From: Steinernema hermaphroditum
Taxonomy: Eukaryota > Nematoda > Chromadorea > Rhabditida > Steinernematidae
Length of the DNA: 34,133 nucleotides
Reading direction: 5' to 3'
Assembly (NCBI GenBank): GCA_030435675.1
Contig: JAUCMV010000032.1
Span: 1-34,133, forward strand
Shown: piece after piece, positions 9,736-22,181 of the stretch
How the letters are laid out: each line of letters starts with the position of its first letter
Numbering within the stretch: the first letter of the stretch is position 1
The notes under the pieces: generated by a model
Told to the model about the DNA's origin: nothing
The model's input: the letters and a program-made list of their open reading frames with translations, nothing else
The model's database searches: none
Program-made: the position numbers and the translations under genes

Positions 9736-11098
9736 TTTTTATGATTGGATCTTGTAGAACTGCACGAGCCTGATCGAACGCGCCTATTCCCGTTGGGATT
9801 ACTGTGGACTATCTTAGTTTCCTGCAAAACTTTCAATTCGAGACAGCAGGGCCCTTGCTCATACCAAAAGCTCTGCATCTGACCCTCCTGCTCCAAAGTA
9901 CCATATCATTTTTATGATTGGATCTTGTAGAACTGCACGAGCCTGATCGAATGCGCCTATTCCCGTTGGGATTCCTGTGGACTATCTTAGTTTCCTGCAA
10001 AACTTTCAATTCGAGACAGCAGGGCCCTTGCTCATACCAAAAGCTCTGCATCTGACCCTCCTGCTCCAAAGTACCATATCATTTTTATGATTGGATCTTG
10101 TAGAACTGCACGAGCCTGATCGAATGCGCCTATTCCCGTTGGGATTCCTGTGGACTATCTTAGTTTCCTGCAAAACTTTCAATTCGAGACAGATAGGGCC
10201 TTGCTCATACCAAAAGCTCTGCATCTGACCCTCCTGCTCCAAAGTACCATAGCATTTTTATGATTGGATCTTGTAGAACTGCACGAGCCTGATCGAACGC
10301 GCCTATTCCCGTTGGGATTCCTGTGGACTATCTTAGTTTCCTGCAAAACTTTCAATTCGAGACAGATAGGGCCTTGTTCATACAAAGAGTTCTGCATCTG
10401 ACCCTCCTGCTCCAAAGTACCATATCATTTTTATGATTGGATCTTGTAGAACTGCACGAGCCTGATCGAACGCGCCTATTCCCGTTGGGATTACTGTGGA
10501 CTATCTTAGTTTCCTGCAAAACTTTCAATTCGAGACAGATAGGGCCTTGCTCATACCAAAAGCTCTGCATCTGACCCTCCTGCTCCAAAGTACCATAGCA
10601 TTGGATCTTGTAGAACTCCACGAGCCTGATCGAACGCGCCTATTCCCGTTGGGATTCCTGTGGACTATCTTAGTTTCCTGCAAAACTTTCAATTCGAGAC
10701 AGATAGGGCCTTGCTCATACCAAAAGCTCTGCATCTGACCCTCCTGCTCCAAAGTACCATAGCATTTTTATGATTGGATCTTGTAGAACTGCACGAGCCT
10801 GATCGAACGCGCCTACTCTCGTTGGATTTACTGTGGACTATCTTAGTTTCCTGCAAAACTTTCAATTCGAGACAGATAGGGCCTTGTTCATACAAAGAGT
10901 TCTGCATCTGACCCTCCTGCTCCAAAGTACCATAGCATTTTTATGATTGGATCTTGTAGAACTGCACGAGCCTGATCGAACGCGCCTACTCTCGTTGGAT
11001 TTACTGTGGACTATCTTAGTTTCCTGCAAAACTTTCAATTCGAGACAGATAGGGCCTTGTTCATACAAAGAGTTCTGCATCTGACCCTCCTGCTCCAA
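9736..11098 (-). repeat. Mixed monomers including a segment repeated at 13986-14504
   Basis: Eight units in coordinate order: A-G-1 (161 bp), A-G-2 ('gaatgcgcc'), A-I-2 ('gaatgcgcc'), B-I-2, A-I-1, A-I-2 (164 bp), B-I-5, B-I-5. The units ending 10069, 10242 and 10415 match those ending 14158, 14331 and 14504 at an offset of 4089 bp. The last two units, ending 10925 and 11098, are a simple monomer duplication. Confidence 0.82.
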
Positions 11099-13132
11099 AG
11101 TACCATAGCATTTTTATGATTGGATCTTGTAGAACTGCACGAGCCTGATCGAACGCGCCTACTCTTGTTGGATTTCCTGTGGACTATCTTAGTTTCCTGC
11201 AAAACTTTCAATTCGAGACAGTTAGGGCCTTGTTCATACAAAGAGTTATGCATCTGACCCCTCCGCTCCAATTTTTATGATTGGATCTTGTAGAACTGCA
11301 CGAGCCTGATCGAACGCGCCTATTCCCGTTGGGATTCCTGTGGACTATCTCAGTTTCCTGCAAAACTTTCAATTCGAGACAGCAGGGCCCTTGCTCATAC
11401 CAAAAGCTCTGCATCTGACCCTCCTGCTCCAAAGTACCATATCATTTTTATGATTGGATCTTGTAGAACTGCACGAGCCTGATCGAACGCGCCTATTCCC
11501 GTTGGGATTACTGTGGACTATCTTAGTTTCCTGCAAAACTTTCAATTCGAGACAGCAGGGCCCTTGCTCATACCAAAAGCTCTGCATCTGACCCTCCTGC
11601 TCCAAAGTACCATATCATTTTTATGATTGGATCTTGTAGAACTGCACGAGCCTGATCGAACGCGCCTATTCCCGTTGGGATTACTGTGGACTATCTTAGT
11701 TTCCTGCAAAACTTTCAATTCGAGACAGATAGGGCCTTGCTCATACCAAAAGCTCTGCATCTGACCCTCCTGCTCCAAAGTACCATAGCATTGGATCTTG
11801 TAGAACTGCACGAGCCTGATCGAACGCGCCTATTCCCGTTGGGATTCCTGTGGACTATCTTAGTTTCCTGCAAAACTTTCAATTCGAGACAGATAGGGCC
11901 TTGCTCATACCAAAAGCTCTGCATCTGACCCTCCTGCTCCAAAGTACCATATCATTTTTATGATTGGATCTTATAGAACTGCACGAGCCTGATCGAACGC
12001 GCCTATTCCCGTTGGGATTACTGTGGACTATCTTAGTTTCCTGCAAAACTTTCAATTCGAGACAGATAGGGCCTTGTTCATACAAAGAGTTCTGCATCTG
12101 ACCCTCCTGCTCCAAAGTACCATAGCATTTTTATGATTGGATCTTGTAGAACTGCACGAGCCTGATCGAACGCGCCTACTCTTGTTGGATTTCCTGTGGA
12201 CTATCTTAGTTTCCTGCAAAACTTTCAATTCGAGACAGTTAGGGCCTTGTTCATACAAAGAGTTATGCATCTGACCCCTCCGCTCCAATTTTTATGATTG
12301 GATCTTGTAGAACTGCACGAGCCTGATCGAACGCGCCTATTCCCGTTGGGATTCCTGTGGACTATCTCAGTTTCCTGCAAAACTTTCAATTCGAGACAGC
12401 AGGGCCCTTGCTCATACCAAAAGCTCTGCATCTGACCCTCCTGCTCCAAAGTACCATATCATTTTTATGATTGGATCTTGTAGAACTGCACGAGCCTGAT
12501 CGAACGCGCCTATTCCCGTTGGGATTACTGTGGACTATCTTAGTTTCCTGCAAAACTTTCAATTCGAGACAGCAGGGCCCTTGCTCATACCAAAAGCTCT
12601 GCATCTGACCCTCCTGCTCCAAAGTACCATATCATTTTTATGATTGGATCTTGTAGAACTGCACGAGCCTGATCGAACGCGCCTATTCCCGTTGGGATTA
12701 CTGTGGACTATCTTAGTTTCCTGCAAAACTTTCAATTCGAGACAGATAGGGCCTTGCTCATACCAAAAGCTCTGCATCTGACCCTCCTGCTCCAAAGTAC
12801 CATAGCATTGGATCTTGTAGAACTGCACGAGCCTGATCGAACGCGCCTATTCCCGTTGGGATTCCTGTGGACTATCTTAGTTTCCTGCAAAACTTTCAAT
12901 TCGAGACAGATAGGGCCTTGCTCATACCAAAAGCTCTGCATCTGACCCTCCTGCTCCAAAGTACCATATCATTTTTATGATTGGATCTTATAGAACTGCA
13001 CGAGCCTGATCGAACGCGCCTATTCCCGTTGGGATTACTGTGGACTATCTTAGTTTCCTGCAAAACTTTCAATTCGAGACAGATAGGGCCTTGTTCATAC
13101 AAAGAGTTCTGCATCTGACCCTCCTGCTCCAA
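11099..13132 (-). repeat. HOR: 1017-bp hexamer, two copies
   Basis: The copies are 11099-12115 and 12116-13132. Codes in coordinate order are C-N-3, A-G-2 (161 bp, 'tgag'), A-G-1, A-I-1, A-I-2 (164 bp) and B-I-1 with 'ggatcttatagaac'. Each copy has four 173-bp units plus both short subtypes, so its length is an unusual fingerprint. The 'cttatag' variant is otherwise seen only in the unit ending 7337, also right after a 164-bp unit, linking this HOR to the 510-bp trimer region. Confidence 0.92.
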
Positions 13133-14158
13133 AGTACCATAGCATTTTTATGATTGGATCTTGTAGAACTGCACGAGCCTGATCGAACGCGCCTACTCTC
13201 GTTGGATTTACTGTGGACTATCTTAGTTTCCTGCAAAACTTTCAATTCGAGACAGATAGGGCCTTGTTCATACAAAGAGTTCTGCATCTGACCCTCCTGC
13301 TCCAAAGTACCATAGCATTTTTATGATTGGATCTTGTAGAACTGCACGAGCCTGATCGAACGCGCCTACTCTTGTTGGATTTCCTGTGGACTATCTTAGT
13401 TTCCTGCAAAACTTTCAATTCGAGACAGTTAGGGCCTTGTTCATACAAAGAGTTATGCATCTGACCCCTCCGCTCCAATTTTTATGATTGGATCTTGTAG
13501 AACTGCACGAGCCTGATCGAACGCGCCTATTCCCGTTGGGATTCCTGTGGACTATCTCAGTTTCCTGCAAAACTTTCAATTCGAGACAGCAGGGCCCTTG
13601 CTCATACCAAAAGCTCTGCATCTGACCCTCCTGCTCCAAAGTACCATATCATTTTTATGATTGGATCTTGTAGAACTGCACGAGCCTGATCGAACGCGCC
13701 TATTCCCGTTGGGATTACTGTGGACTATCTTAGTTTCCTGCAAAACTTTCAATTCGAGACAGCAGGGCCCTTGCTCATACCAAAAGCTCTGCATCTGACC
13801 CTCCTGCTCCAAAGTACCATATCATTTTTATCAGTGGATCTTGTAGAACTGCACGAGCCTGATCGAACGCGCCTATTCCCGTTGGGATTACTGTGGACTA
13901 TCTTAGTTTCCTGCAAAACTTTCAATTCGAGACAGCAGGGCCCTTGCTCATACCAAAAGCTCTGCATCTGACCCTCCTGCTCCAAAGTACCATATCATTT
14001 TTATGATTGGATCTTGTAGAACTGCACGAGCCTGATCGAATGCGCCTATTCCCGTTGGGATTCCTGTGGACTATCTTAGTTTCCTGCAAAACTTTCAATT
14101 CGAGACAGCAGGGCCCTTGCTCATACCAAAAGCTCTGCATCTGACCCTCCTGCTCCAA
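13133..14158 (-). repeat. Third, partial copy of the 1199-bp heptamer
   Basis: Units ending 13305 (B-I-5), 13478 (C-N-3), 13639 (A-G-2, 161 bp), 13812 (A-G-1), 13985 (A-G-1 with 'tttttatcagtgg') and 14158 (A-G-2 with 'gaatgcgcc') repeat the first six units of the heptamer at 7338 and 8537. The seventh is replaced by A-I-2 with 'gaatgcgcc'. The 1017-bp HOR is thus inserted between heptamer copies that share one ancestry. Confidence 0.86.
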
Positions 14159-14504
14159 AGTACCATATCATTTTTATGATTGGATCTTGTAGAACTGCAC
14201 GAGCCTGATCGAATGCGCCTATTCCCGTTGGGATTCCTGTGGACTATCTTAGTTTCCTGCAAAACTTTCAATTCGAGACAGATAGGGCCTTGCTCATACC
14301 AAAAGCTCTGCATCTGACCCTCCTGCTCCAAAGTACCATAGCATTTTTATGATTGGATCTTGTAGAACTGCACGAGCCTGATCGAACGCGCCTATTCCCG
14401 TTGGGATTCCTGTGGACTATCTTAGTTTCCTGCAAAACTTTCAATTCGAGACAGATAGGGCCTTGTTCATACAAAGAGTTCTGCATCTGACCCTCCTGCT
14501 CCAA

Positions 14505-15518
14505 AGTACCATATCATTTTTATGATTGGATCTTGTAGAACTGCACGAGCCTGATCGAACGCGCCTATTCCCGTTGGGATTACTGTGGACTATCTTAGTT
14601 TCCTGCAAAACTTTCAATTCGAGACAGATAGGGCCTTGCTCATACCAAAAGCTCTGCATCTGACCCTCCTGCTCCAAAGTACCATAGCATTTTTATGATT
14701 GGATCTTGTAGAACTGCACGAGCCTGATCGAACGCGCCTACTCTTGTTGGATTTCCTGTGGACTATCTTAGTTTCCTGCAAAACTTTCAATTCGAGACAG
14801 TTAGGGCCTTGTTCATACAAAGAGTTATGCATCTGACCCCTCCGCTCCAATTTTTATGATTGGATCTTGTAGAACTGCACGAGCCTGATCGAACGCGCCT
14901 ATTCCCGTTGGGATTACTGTGGACTATCTTAGTTTCCTGCAAAACTTTCAATTCGAGACAGATAGGGCCTTGTTCATACAAAGAGTTCTGCATCTGACCC
15001 TCCTGCTCCAAAGTACCATATCATTTTTATGATTGGATCTTGTAGAACTGCACGAGCCTGATCGAACGCGCCTATTCCCGTTGGGATTACTGTGGACTAT
15101 CTTAGTTTCCTGCAAAACTTTCAATTCGAGACAGATAGGGCCTTGCTCATACCAAAAGCTCTGCATCTGACCCTCCTGCTCCAAAGTACCATAGCATTTT
15201 TATGATTGGATCTTGTAGAACTGCACGAGCCTGATCGAACGCGCCTACTCTTGTTGGATTTCCTGTGGACTATCTTAGTTTCCTGCAAAACTTTCAATTC
15301 GAGACAGTTAGGGCCTTGTTCATACAAAGAGTTATGCATCTGACCCCTCCGCTCCAATTTTTATGATTGGATCTTGTAGAACTGCACGAGCCTGATCGAA
15401 CGCGCCTATTCCCGTTGGGATTACTGTGGACTATCTTAGTTTCCTGCAAAACTTTCAATTCGAGACAGATAGGGCCTTGTTCATACAAAGAGTTCTGCAT
15501 CTGACCCTCCTGCTCCAA
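14505..15518 (-). repeat. HOR: 507-bp trimer (A-I-1, C-N-3, short B-I-1), two copies
   Basis: The copies are 14505-15011 and 15012-15518. Each has A-I-1 with 'catatcattttt', C-N-3, then a 161-bp B-I-1. A third copy lies apart at 20464-20970, where the last unit has 'gcgccttttcccg' in place of 'gcgcctattcccg'. Confidence 0.9.
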
Positions 15519-18262
15519 AGTACCATAGCATTTTTATGATTGGATCTTGTAGAACTGCACGAGCCTGATCGAACGCGCCTACTCTCGTTGGATTTACTGT
15601 GGACTATCTTAGTTTCCTGCAAAACTTTCAATTCGAGACAGCAGGGCCCTTGCTCATACCAAAAGCTCTGCATCTGACCCTCCTGCTCCAAAGTACCATA
15701 TCATTTTTATGAGTGGATCTTGTAGAACTGCACGAGCCTGATCGAACGCGCCTATTCCCGTTGGGATTACTGTGGACTATCTTAGTTTCCTGCAAAACTT
15801 TCAATTCGAGACAGATAGGGCCTTGTTCATACAAAGAGTTCTGCATCTGACCCTCCTGCTCCAAAGTACCATAGCATTTTTATGATTGGATCTTGTAGAA
15901 CTGCACGAGCCTGATCGAACGCGCCTATTCCCGTTGGGATTCCTGTGGACTATCTCAGTTTCCTGCAAAACTTTCAGTTCGAGACAGCAGGGCCCTTGCT
16001 CATACCAAAAGCTCTGCATCTGACCCTCCTGCTCCAAAGTACCATAGCATTTTTATGATTGGATCTTGTAGAACTGCACGAGCCTGATCGAACGCGCCTA
16101 TTCCCGTTGGGATTACTGTGGACTATATTAGTTTCCTGCAAAACTTTCAATTCGAGACAGATAGGGCCTTGTTCATACAAAGAGTTCTGCATCTGACCCT
16201 CCTGCTCCAAAGTACCATAGCATTTTTATGATTGGACCTTGTAGAACTGCACGAGCCTGATCGAACGCGCCTATTCCCGTTGGGATTACTGTGGACTATC
16301 TCAGTTTCCTGCAAAACTTTCAATTCGAGACAGCAGGGCCCTTGCTCATACCAAAAGCTCTGCATCTGACCCTCCTGCTCCAAAGTACCATAGCATTTTT
16401 ATGATTGGATCTTGTAGAACTGCACGAGCCTGATCGAACGCGCCTATTCCCTTTGGATTTACTGTGGACTATCTTAGTTTCCTGCAAAACTTTCAATTCG
16501 AGACAGCAGGGCCCTTGCTCATACCAAAAGCTCTGCATCTGACCCTCCTGCTCCAAAGTACCATATCATTTTTATGATTGGATTTTGTAGAACTGCACGC
16601 GCCTGATCGAACGCGCCTATTCCCGTTGGGATTACTGTGGACTATCTTAGTTTCCTGCAAAACTTTCAATTCGAGACAGATAGGGCCTTGTTCATACAAA
16701 GAGTTCTGCATCTGACCCTCCTGCTCCAAAGTACCATAGCATTTTTATGATTGGACCTTGTAGAACTGCACGAGCCTGATCGAACGCGCCTATTCCCGTT
16801 GGGATTACTGTGGACTATCTCAGTTTCCTGCAAAACTTTCAATTCGAGACAGCAGGGCCCTTGCTCATACCAAAAGCTCTGCATCTGACCCTCCTGCTCC
16901 AAAGTACCATATCATTTTTATGATTGGATCTTGTAGAACTGCACGAGCCTGATCGAACGCGCCTATTCCCGTTGGGATTACTGTGGACTATCTTAGTTTC
17001 CTGCAAAACTTTCAATTCGAGACAGATAGGGCCTTGTTCATACAAAGAGTTCTGCATCTGACCCTCCTGCTCCAAAGTACCATAGCATTTTTATGATTGG
17101 ATCTTGTAGAACTGCACGAGCCTGATCGAACGCGCCTATTCCCGTTGGATTTACTGTGGACTATCTTAGTTTCCTGCAAAACTTTCAATTCGAGACAGTT
17201 AGGGCCTCGTTCATACAAAGAGTTCTGCATCTGACCCTCCTGCTCCAAAGTACCATAGCATTTTTATGATTGGATCTTGTAGAACTGCACGAGCCTGATC
17301 GAACGCGCCTATTCCCGTTGGGATTCCTGTGGACTATCTTAGTTTCCTGCAAAACTTTCAATTCGAGACAGATAGGGCCTTGTTCATACAAAGAGTTATG
17401 CATCTGACCCCTCCGCTCCAATTTTTATGATTGGATCTTGTAGAACTGCACGAGCCTGATCGAACGCGCCTATTCCCGTTGGATTTACTGTGGACTATCT
17501 TAGTTTCCTGCAAAACTTTCAATTCGAGACAGCAGGGCCCTTGCTCATACCAAAAGCTCTGCATCTGACCCTCCTGCTCCAAAGTACCATATCATTTTTA
17601 TGATTGGATCTTGTAGAACTGCACGAGCCTGATCGAACGCGCCTACTCTTGTTGGATTTCCTGTGGACTATCTTAGTTTCCTGCAAAACTTTCAATTCGA
17701 GACAGTTAGGGCCTTGTTCATACAAAGAGTTCTGCATCTGACCCTCCTGCTCCAAAGTACCATAGCATTTTTATGATTGGATCTTGTAGAACTGCACGAG
17801 CCTGATCGAACGCGCCTATTCCCGTTGGGATTCCTGTGGACGATCTCAGTTTCCTGCAAAACTTTCAATTCGAGACAGCAGGGCCCTTGCTCATACCAAA
17901 AGCTCTGCATCTGACCCTCCTGCTCCAAAGTACCATAGCATTTTTATGATTGGATCTTGTAGAACTGCACGAGCCTGATCGAACGCGCCTATTCCCGTTG
18001 GGATTACTGTGGACTATCTTAGTTTCCTGCAAAACTTTCAATTCGAGACAGATAGGGCCTTGCTCATACAAAGAGTTATGCATCTGACCCCTCCGCTCCA
18101 ATTTTTATGATTGGATCTTGTAGAACTGCACGAGCCTGATCGAACGCGCCTATTCCCGTTGGGATTACTGTGGACTATCTTAGTTTCCTGCAAAACTTTC
18201 AATTCGAGACAGATAGGGCCTTGTTCATACAAAGAGTTCTGCATCTGACCCTCCTGCTCCAA
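15519..18262 (-). repeat. Mixed monomers; includes one side of a duplicated segment
   Basis: Sixteen units, two of them 161 bp (ending 17582 and 18262). Units ending 16037 to 17248 are related to those ending 21143 to 21835; that pair is described as a finding. Single-copy variants include 'ctttcagttcgag' near 15975, 'ctatattagttt' near 16128, 'cctttggattt' near 16450, 'gattttgtag' with 'gcacgcgcc' near 16582-16601, and 'ggacgatctc' near 17840. Two units (16383 and 16902) have 'ggaccttgtag'. The unit ending 18101 has 'ttgctcatacaaagagtt', which joins the A-type 'ttgctc' to a C-type continuation or is a single substitution. Confidence 0.85.
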
Positions 18263-20463
18263 AGTACCATAGCATTTTTATGATTGGATCTTGTAGAACT
18301 GCACGAGCCTGATCGAACGCGCCTACTCCCGTTGGGATTACTGTGGACTATCTTAGTTTCCTGCAAAACTTTCAATTCGAGACAGATAGGGCCTTGTTCA
18401 TACAAAGAGTTATGCATCTGACCCCTCCGCTCCAATTTTTATGATTGGATCTTGTAGAACTGCACGAGCCTGATCGAACGCGCCTATTCCCGTTGGATTT
18501 ACTGTGGACTATCTTAGTTTCCTGCAAAACTTTCAATTCGAGACAGATAGGGCCTTGCTCATACCAAAAGCTCTGCATCTGACCCTCCTGCTCCAAAGTA
18601 CCATAGCATTTTTATGATTGGATCTTGTAGAACTGCACGAGCCTGATCGAACGCGCCTACTCCCGTTGGGATTACTGTGGACTATCTTAGTTTCCTGCAA
18701 AACTTTCAATTCGAGACAGATAGGGCCTTGTTCATACAAAGAGTTCTGCATCTGACCCTCCTGCTCCAAAGTACCATAGCATTTTTATGATTGGATCTTG
18801 TAGAACTGCACGAGCCTGATCGAACGCGCCTACTCCCGTTGGGATTACTGTGGACTATCTTAGTTTCCTGCAAAACTTTCAATTCGAGACAGATAGGGCC
18901 TTGTTCATACAAAGAGTTATGCATCTGACCCCTCCGCTCCAATTTTTATGATTGGATCTTGTAGAACTGCACGAGCCTGATCGAACGCGCCTATTCCCGT
19001 TGGATTTACTGTGGACTATCTTAGTTTCCTGCAAAACTTTCAATTCGAGACAGATAGGGCCTTGCTCATACCAAAAGCTCTGCATCTGACCCTCCTGCTC
19101 CAAAGTACCATAGCATTTTTATGATTGGATCTTGTAGAACTGCACGAGCCTGATCGAACGCGCCTACTCCCGTTGGGATTACTGTGGACTATCTTAGTTT
19201 CCTGCAAAACTTTCAATTCGAGACAGATAGGGCCTTGTTCATACAAAGAGTTCTGCATCTGACCCTCCTGCTCCAAAGTACCATAGCATTTTTATGATTG
19301 GATCTTGTAGAACTGCACGAGCCTGATCGAACGCGCCTACTCCCGTTGGGATTACTGTGGACTATCTTAGTTTCCTGCAAAACTTTCAATTCGAGACAGA
19401 TAGGGCCTTGTTCATACAAAGAGTTATGCATCTGACCCCTCCGCTCCAATTTTTATGATTGGATCTTGTAGAACTGCACGAGCCTGATCGAACGCGCCTA
19501 TTCCCGTTGGATTTACTGTGGACTATCTTAGTTTCCTGCAAAACTTTCAATTCGAGACAGATAGGGCCTTGCTCATACCAAAAGCTCTGCATCTGACCCT
19601 CCTGCTCCAAAGTACCATAGCATTTTTATGATTGGATCTTGTAGAACTGCACGAGCCTGATCGAACGCGCCTACTCCCGTTGGGATTACTGTGGACTATC
19701 TTAGTTTCCTGCAAAACTTTCAATTCGAGACAGATAGGGCCTTGTTCATACAAAGAGTTCTGCATCTGACCCTCCTGCTCCAAAGTACCATAGCATTTTT
19801 ATGATTGGATCTTGTAGAACTGCACGAGCCTGATCGAACGCGCCTACTCCCGTTGGGATTACTGTGGACTATCTTAGTTTCCTGCAAAACTTTCAATTCG
19901 AGACAGATAGGGCCTTGTTCATACAAAGAGTTCTGCATCTGACCCTCCTGCTCCAAAGTACCATAGCATTTTTATGATTGGATCTTGTAGAACTGCACGA
20001 GCCTGATCGAACGCGCCTACTCCCGTTGGGATTACTGTGGACTATCTTAGTTTCCTGCAAAACTTTCAATTCGAGACAGATAGGGCCTTGTTCATACAAA
20101 GAGTTATGCATCTGACCCCTCCGCTCCAATTTTTATGATTGGATCTTGTAGAACTGCACGAGCCTGATCGAACGCGCCTATTCCCGTTGGATTTACTGTG
20201 GACTATCTTAGTTTCCTGCAAAACTTTCAATTCGAGACAGATAGGGCCTTGCTCATACCAAAAGCTCTGCATCTGACCCTCCTGCTCCAAAGTACCATAG
20301 CATTTTTATGATTGGATCTTGTAGAACTGCACGAGCCTGATCGAACGCGCCTATTCCCGTTGGGATTACTGAGGACTATCTTAGTTTCCTGCAAAACTTT
20401 CAATTCGAGACAGATAGGGCCTTGTTCATACAAAGAGTTCTGCATCTGACCCTCCTGCTCCAA
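18263..20463 (-). repeat. HOR: 507-bp trimer (private 'ctactcccgttggg'), four copies plus one extra monomer
   Basis: The trimer is C-I-1s, a 161-bp A-I-4, then B-I-1s, where 1s is third block 1 with 'cgggagtagg' ('ctactcccg' on +). Copies are 18263-18769, 18770-19276, 19277-19783 and 19957-20463. An extra B-I-1s monomer (19784-19956) sits between the third and fourth copies. The last unit of the fourth copy lacks the 1s change and has 'actgaggactatc'. The 1s variant occurs in eight units here and I find it nowhere else in the window. The first three copies look essentially identical by eye, so this is probably the most recent amplification. Confidence 0.93.
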
Positions 20464-22181
20464 AGTACCATATCATTTTTATGATTGGATCTTGTAGAAC
20501 TGCACGAGCCTGATCGAACGCGCCTATTCCCGTTGGGATTACTGTGGACTATCTTAGTTTCCTGCAAAACTTTCAATTCGAGACAGATAGGGCCTTGCTC
20601 ATACCAAAAGCTCTGCATCTGACCCTCCTGCTCCAAAGTACCATAGCATTTTTATGATTGGATCTTGTAGAACTGCACGAGCCTGATCGAACGCGCCTAC
20701 TCTTGTTGGATTTCCTGTGGACTATCTTAGTTTCCTGCAAAACTTTCAATTCGAGACAGTTAGGGCCTTGTTCATACAAAGAGTTATGCATCTGACCCCT
20801 CCGCTCCAATTTTTATGATTGGATCTTGTAGAACTGCACGAGCCTGATCGAACGCGCCTTTTCCCGTTGGGATTACTGTGGACTATCTTAGTTTCCTGCA
20901 AAACTTTCAATTCGAGACAGATAGGGCCTTGTTCATACAAAGAGTTCTGCATCTGACCCTCCTGCTCCAAAGTACCATAGCATTTTTATGATTGGATCTT
21001 GTAGAACTGCACGAGCCTGATCGAACGCGCCTATTCCCGTTGGGATTCCTGTGGACTATCTCAGTTTCCTGCAAAACTTTCAATTCGAGACAGCAGGGCC
21101 CTTGCTCATACCAAAAGCTCTGCATCTGACCCTCCTGCTCCAAAGTACCATAGCATTTTTATGATTGGATCTTGTAGAACTGCACGAGCCTGATCGAACG
21201 CGCCTATTCCCGTTGGGATTACTGTGGACTATCTTAGTTTCCTGCAAAACTTTCAATTCGAGACAGATAGGGCCTTGTTCATACAAAGAGTTCTGCATCT
21301 GACCCTCCTGCTCCAAAGTACCATAGCATTTTTATGATTGGACCTTGTAGAACTGCACGAGCCTGATCGAACGCGCCTATTCCCGTTGGGATTACTGTGG
21401 ACTATCTCAGTTTCCTGCAAAACTTTCAATTCGAGACAGCAGGGCCCTTGCTCATACCAAAAGCTCTGCATCTGACCCTCCTGCTCCAAAGTACCATATC
21501 ATTTTTATGATTGGATCTTGTAGAACTGCACGAGCCTGATCGAACGCGCCTATTCCCGTTGGGATTACTGTGGACTATCTTAGTTTCCTGCAAAACTTTC
21601 AATTCGAGACAGATAGGGCCTTGTTCATACAAAGAGTTCTGCATCTGACCCTCCTGCTCCAAAGTACCATAGCATTTTTATGATTGGATCTTGTAGAACT
21701 GCACGAGCCTGATCGAACGCGCCTATTCCCGTTGGATTTACTGTGGACTATCTTAGTTTCCTGCAAAACTTTCAATTCGAGACAGTTAGGGCCTCGTTCA
21801 TACAAAGAGTTCTGCATCTGACCCTCCTGCTCCAAAGTACCATAGCATTTTTATGATTGGATCTTGTAGAACTGCACGAGCCTGATCGAACGCGCCTATT
21901 CCCGTTGGGATTCCTGTGGAATATCTTAGTTTCCTGCAAAACTTTCAATTCGAGACAGATAGGGCCTTGCTCATACCAAAAGCTCTGCATCTGACCCTCC
22001 TGCTCCAAAGTACCATAGCATTTTTATGAGTGGATCTTGTAGAACTGCACGAGCCTGATCGAACGCGCCTACTCTTGTTGGATTTCCTGTGGACTATCTT
22101 AGTTTCCTGCAAAACTTTCAATTCGAGACAGTTAGGGCCTTGTTCATACAAAGAGTTCTGCATCTGACCCTCCTGCTCCAA
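20464..22181 (-). repeat. Third copy of the A-I-1/C-N-3/short B-I-1 trimer, then segment related to 15865-17248
   Basis: 20464-20970 repeats the trimer of 14505-15518. Units ending 21143, 21316, 21489, 21662 and 21835 (A-G-2, B-I-1, A-G-1 with 'tgag' and 'ggaccttg', B-I-1, and B-N-4 with 'gggcctcgttcat') correspond to units in 15865-17248. Units 22008 (A-I-2 with 'gtggaatatc') and 22181 (B-N-3 with 'tttttatgagtgg') complete the stretch. Confidence 0.85.

Noticed and set aside
178..13971. Opposite-strand frames of 80-83 residues (for example 178-429, 6398-6640, 7925-8176, 13720-13971)
   Set aside because: They exist only in units where the usual tga is lost, either by the 'atcagtgg' variant or by the 9-bp deletion of the 164-bp subtype. 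Hydrophobic stretches are a by-product of the T-rich strand.
18058..18082. A/C mosaic front ('ttgctcatacaaagagtt') in the unit ending 18101
   Set aside because: It could be a template switch, but a single t-to-c change explains it equally well, so I do not count it as evidence of recombination.
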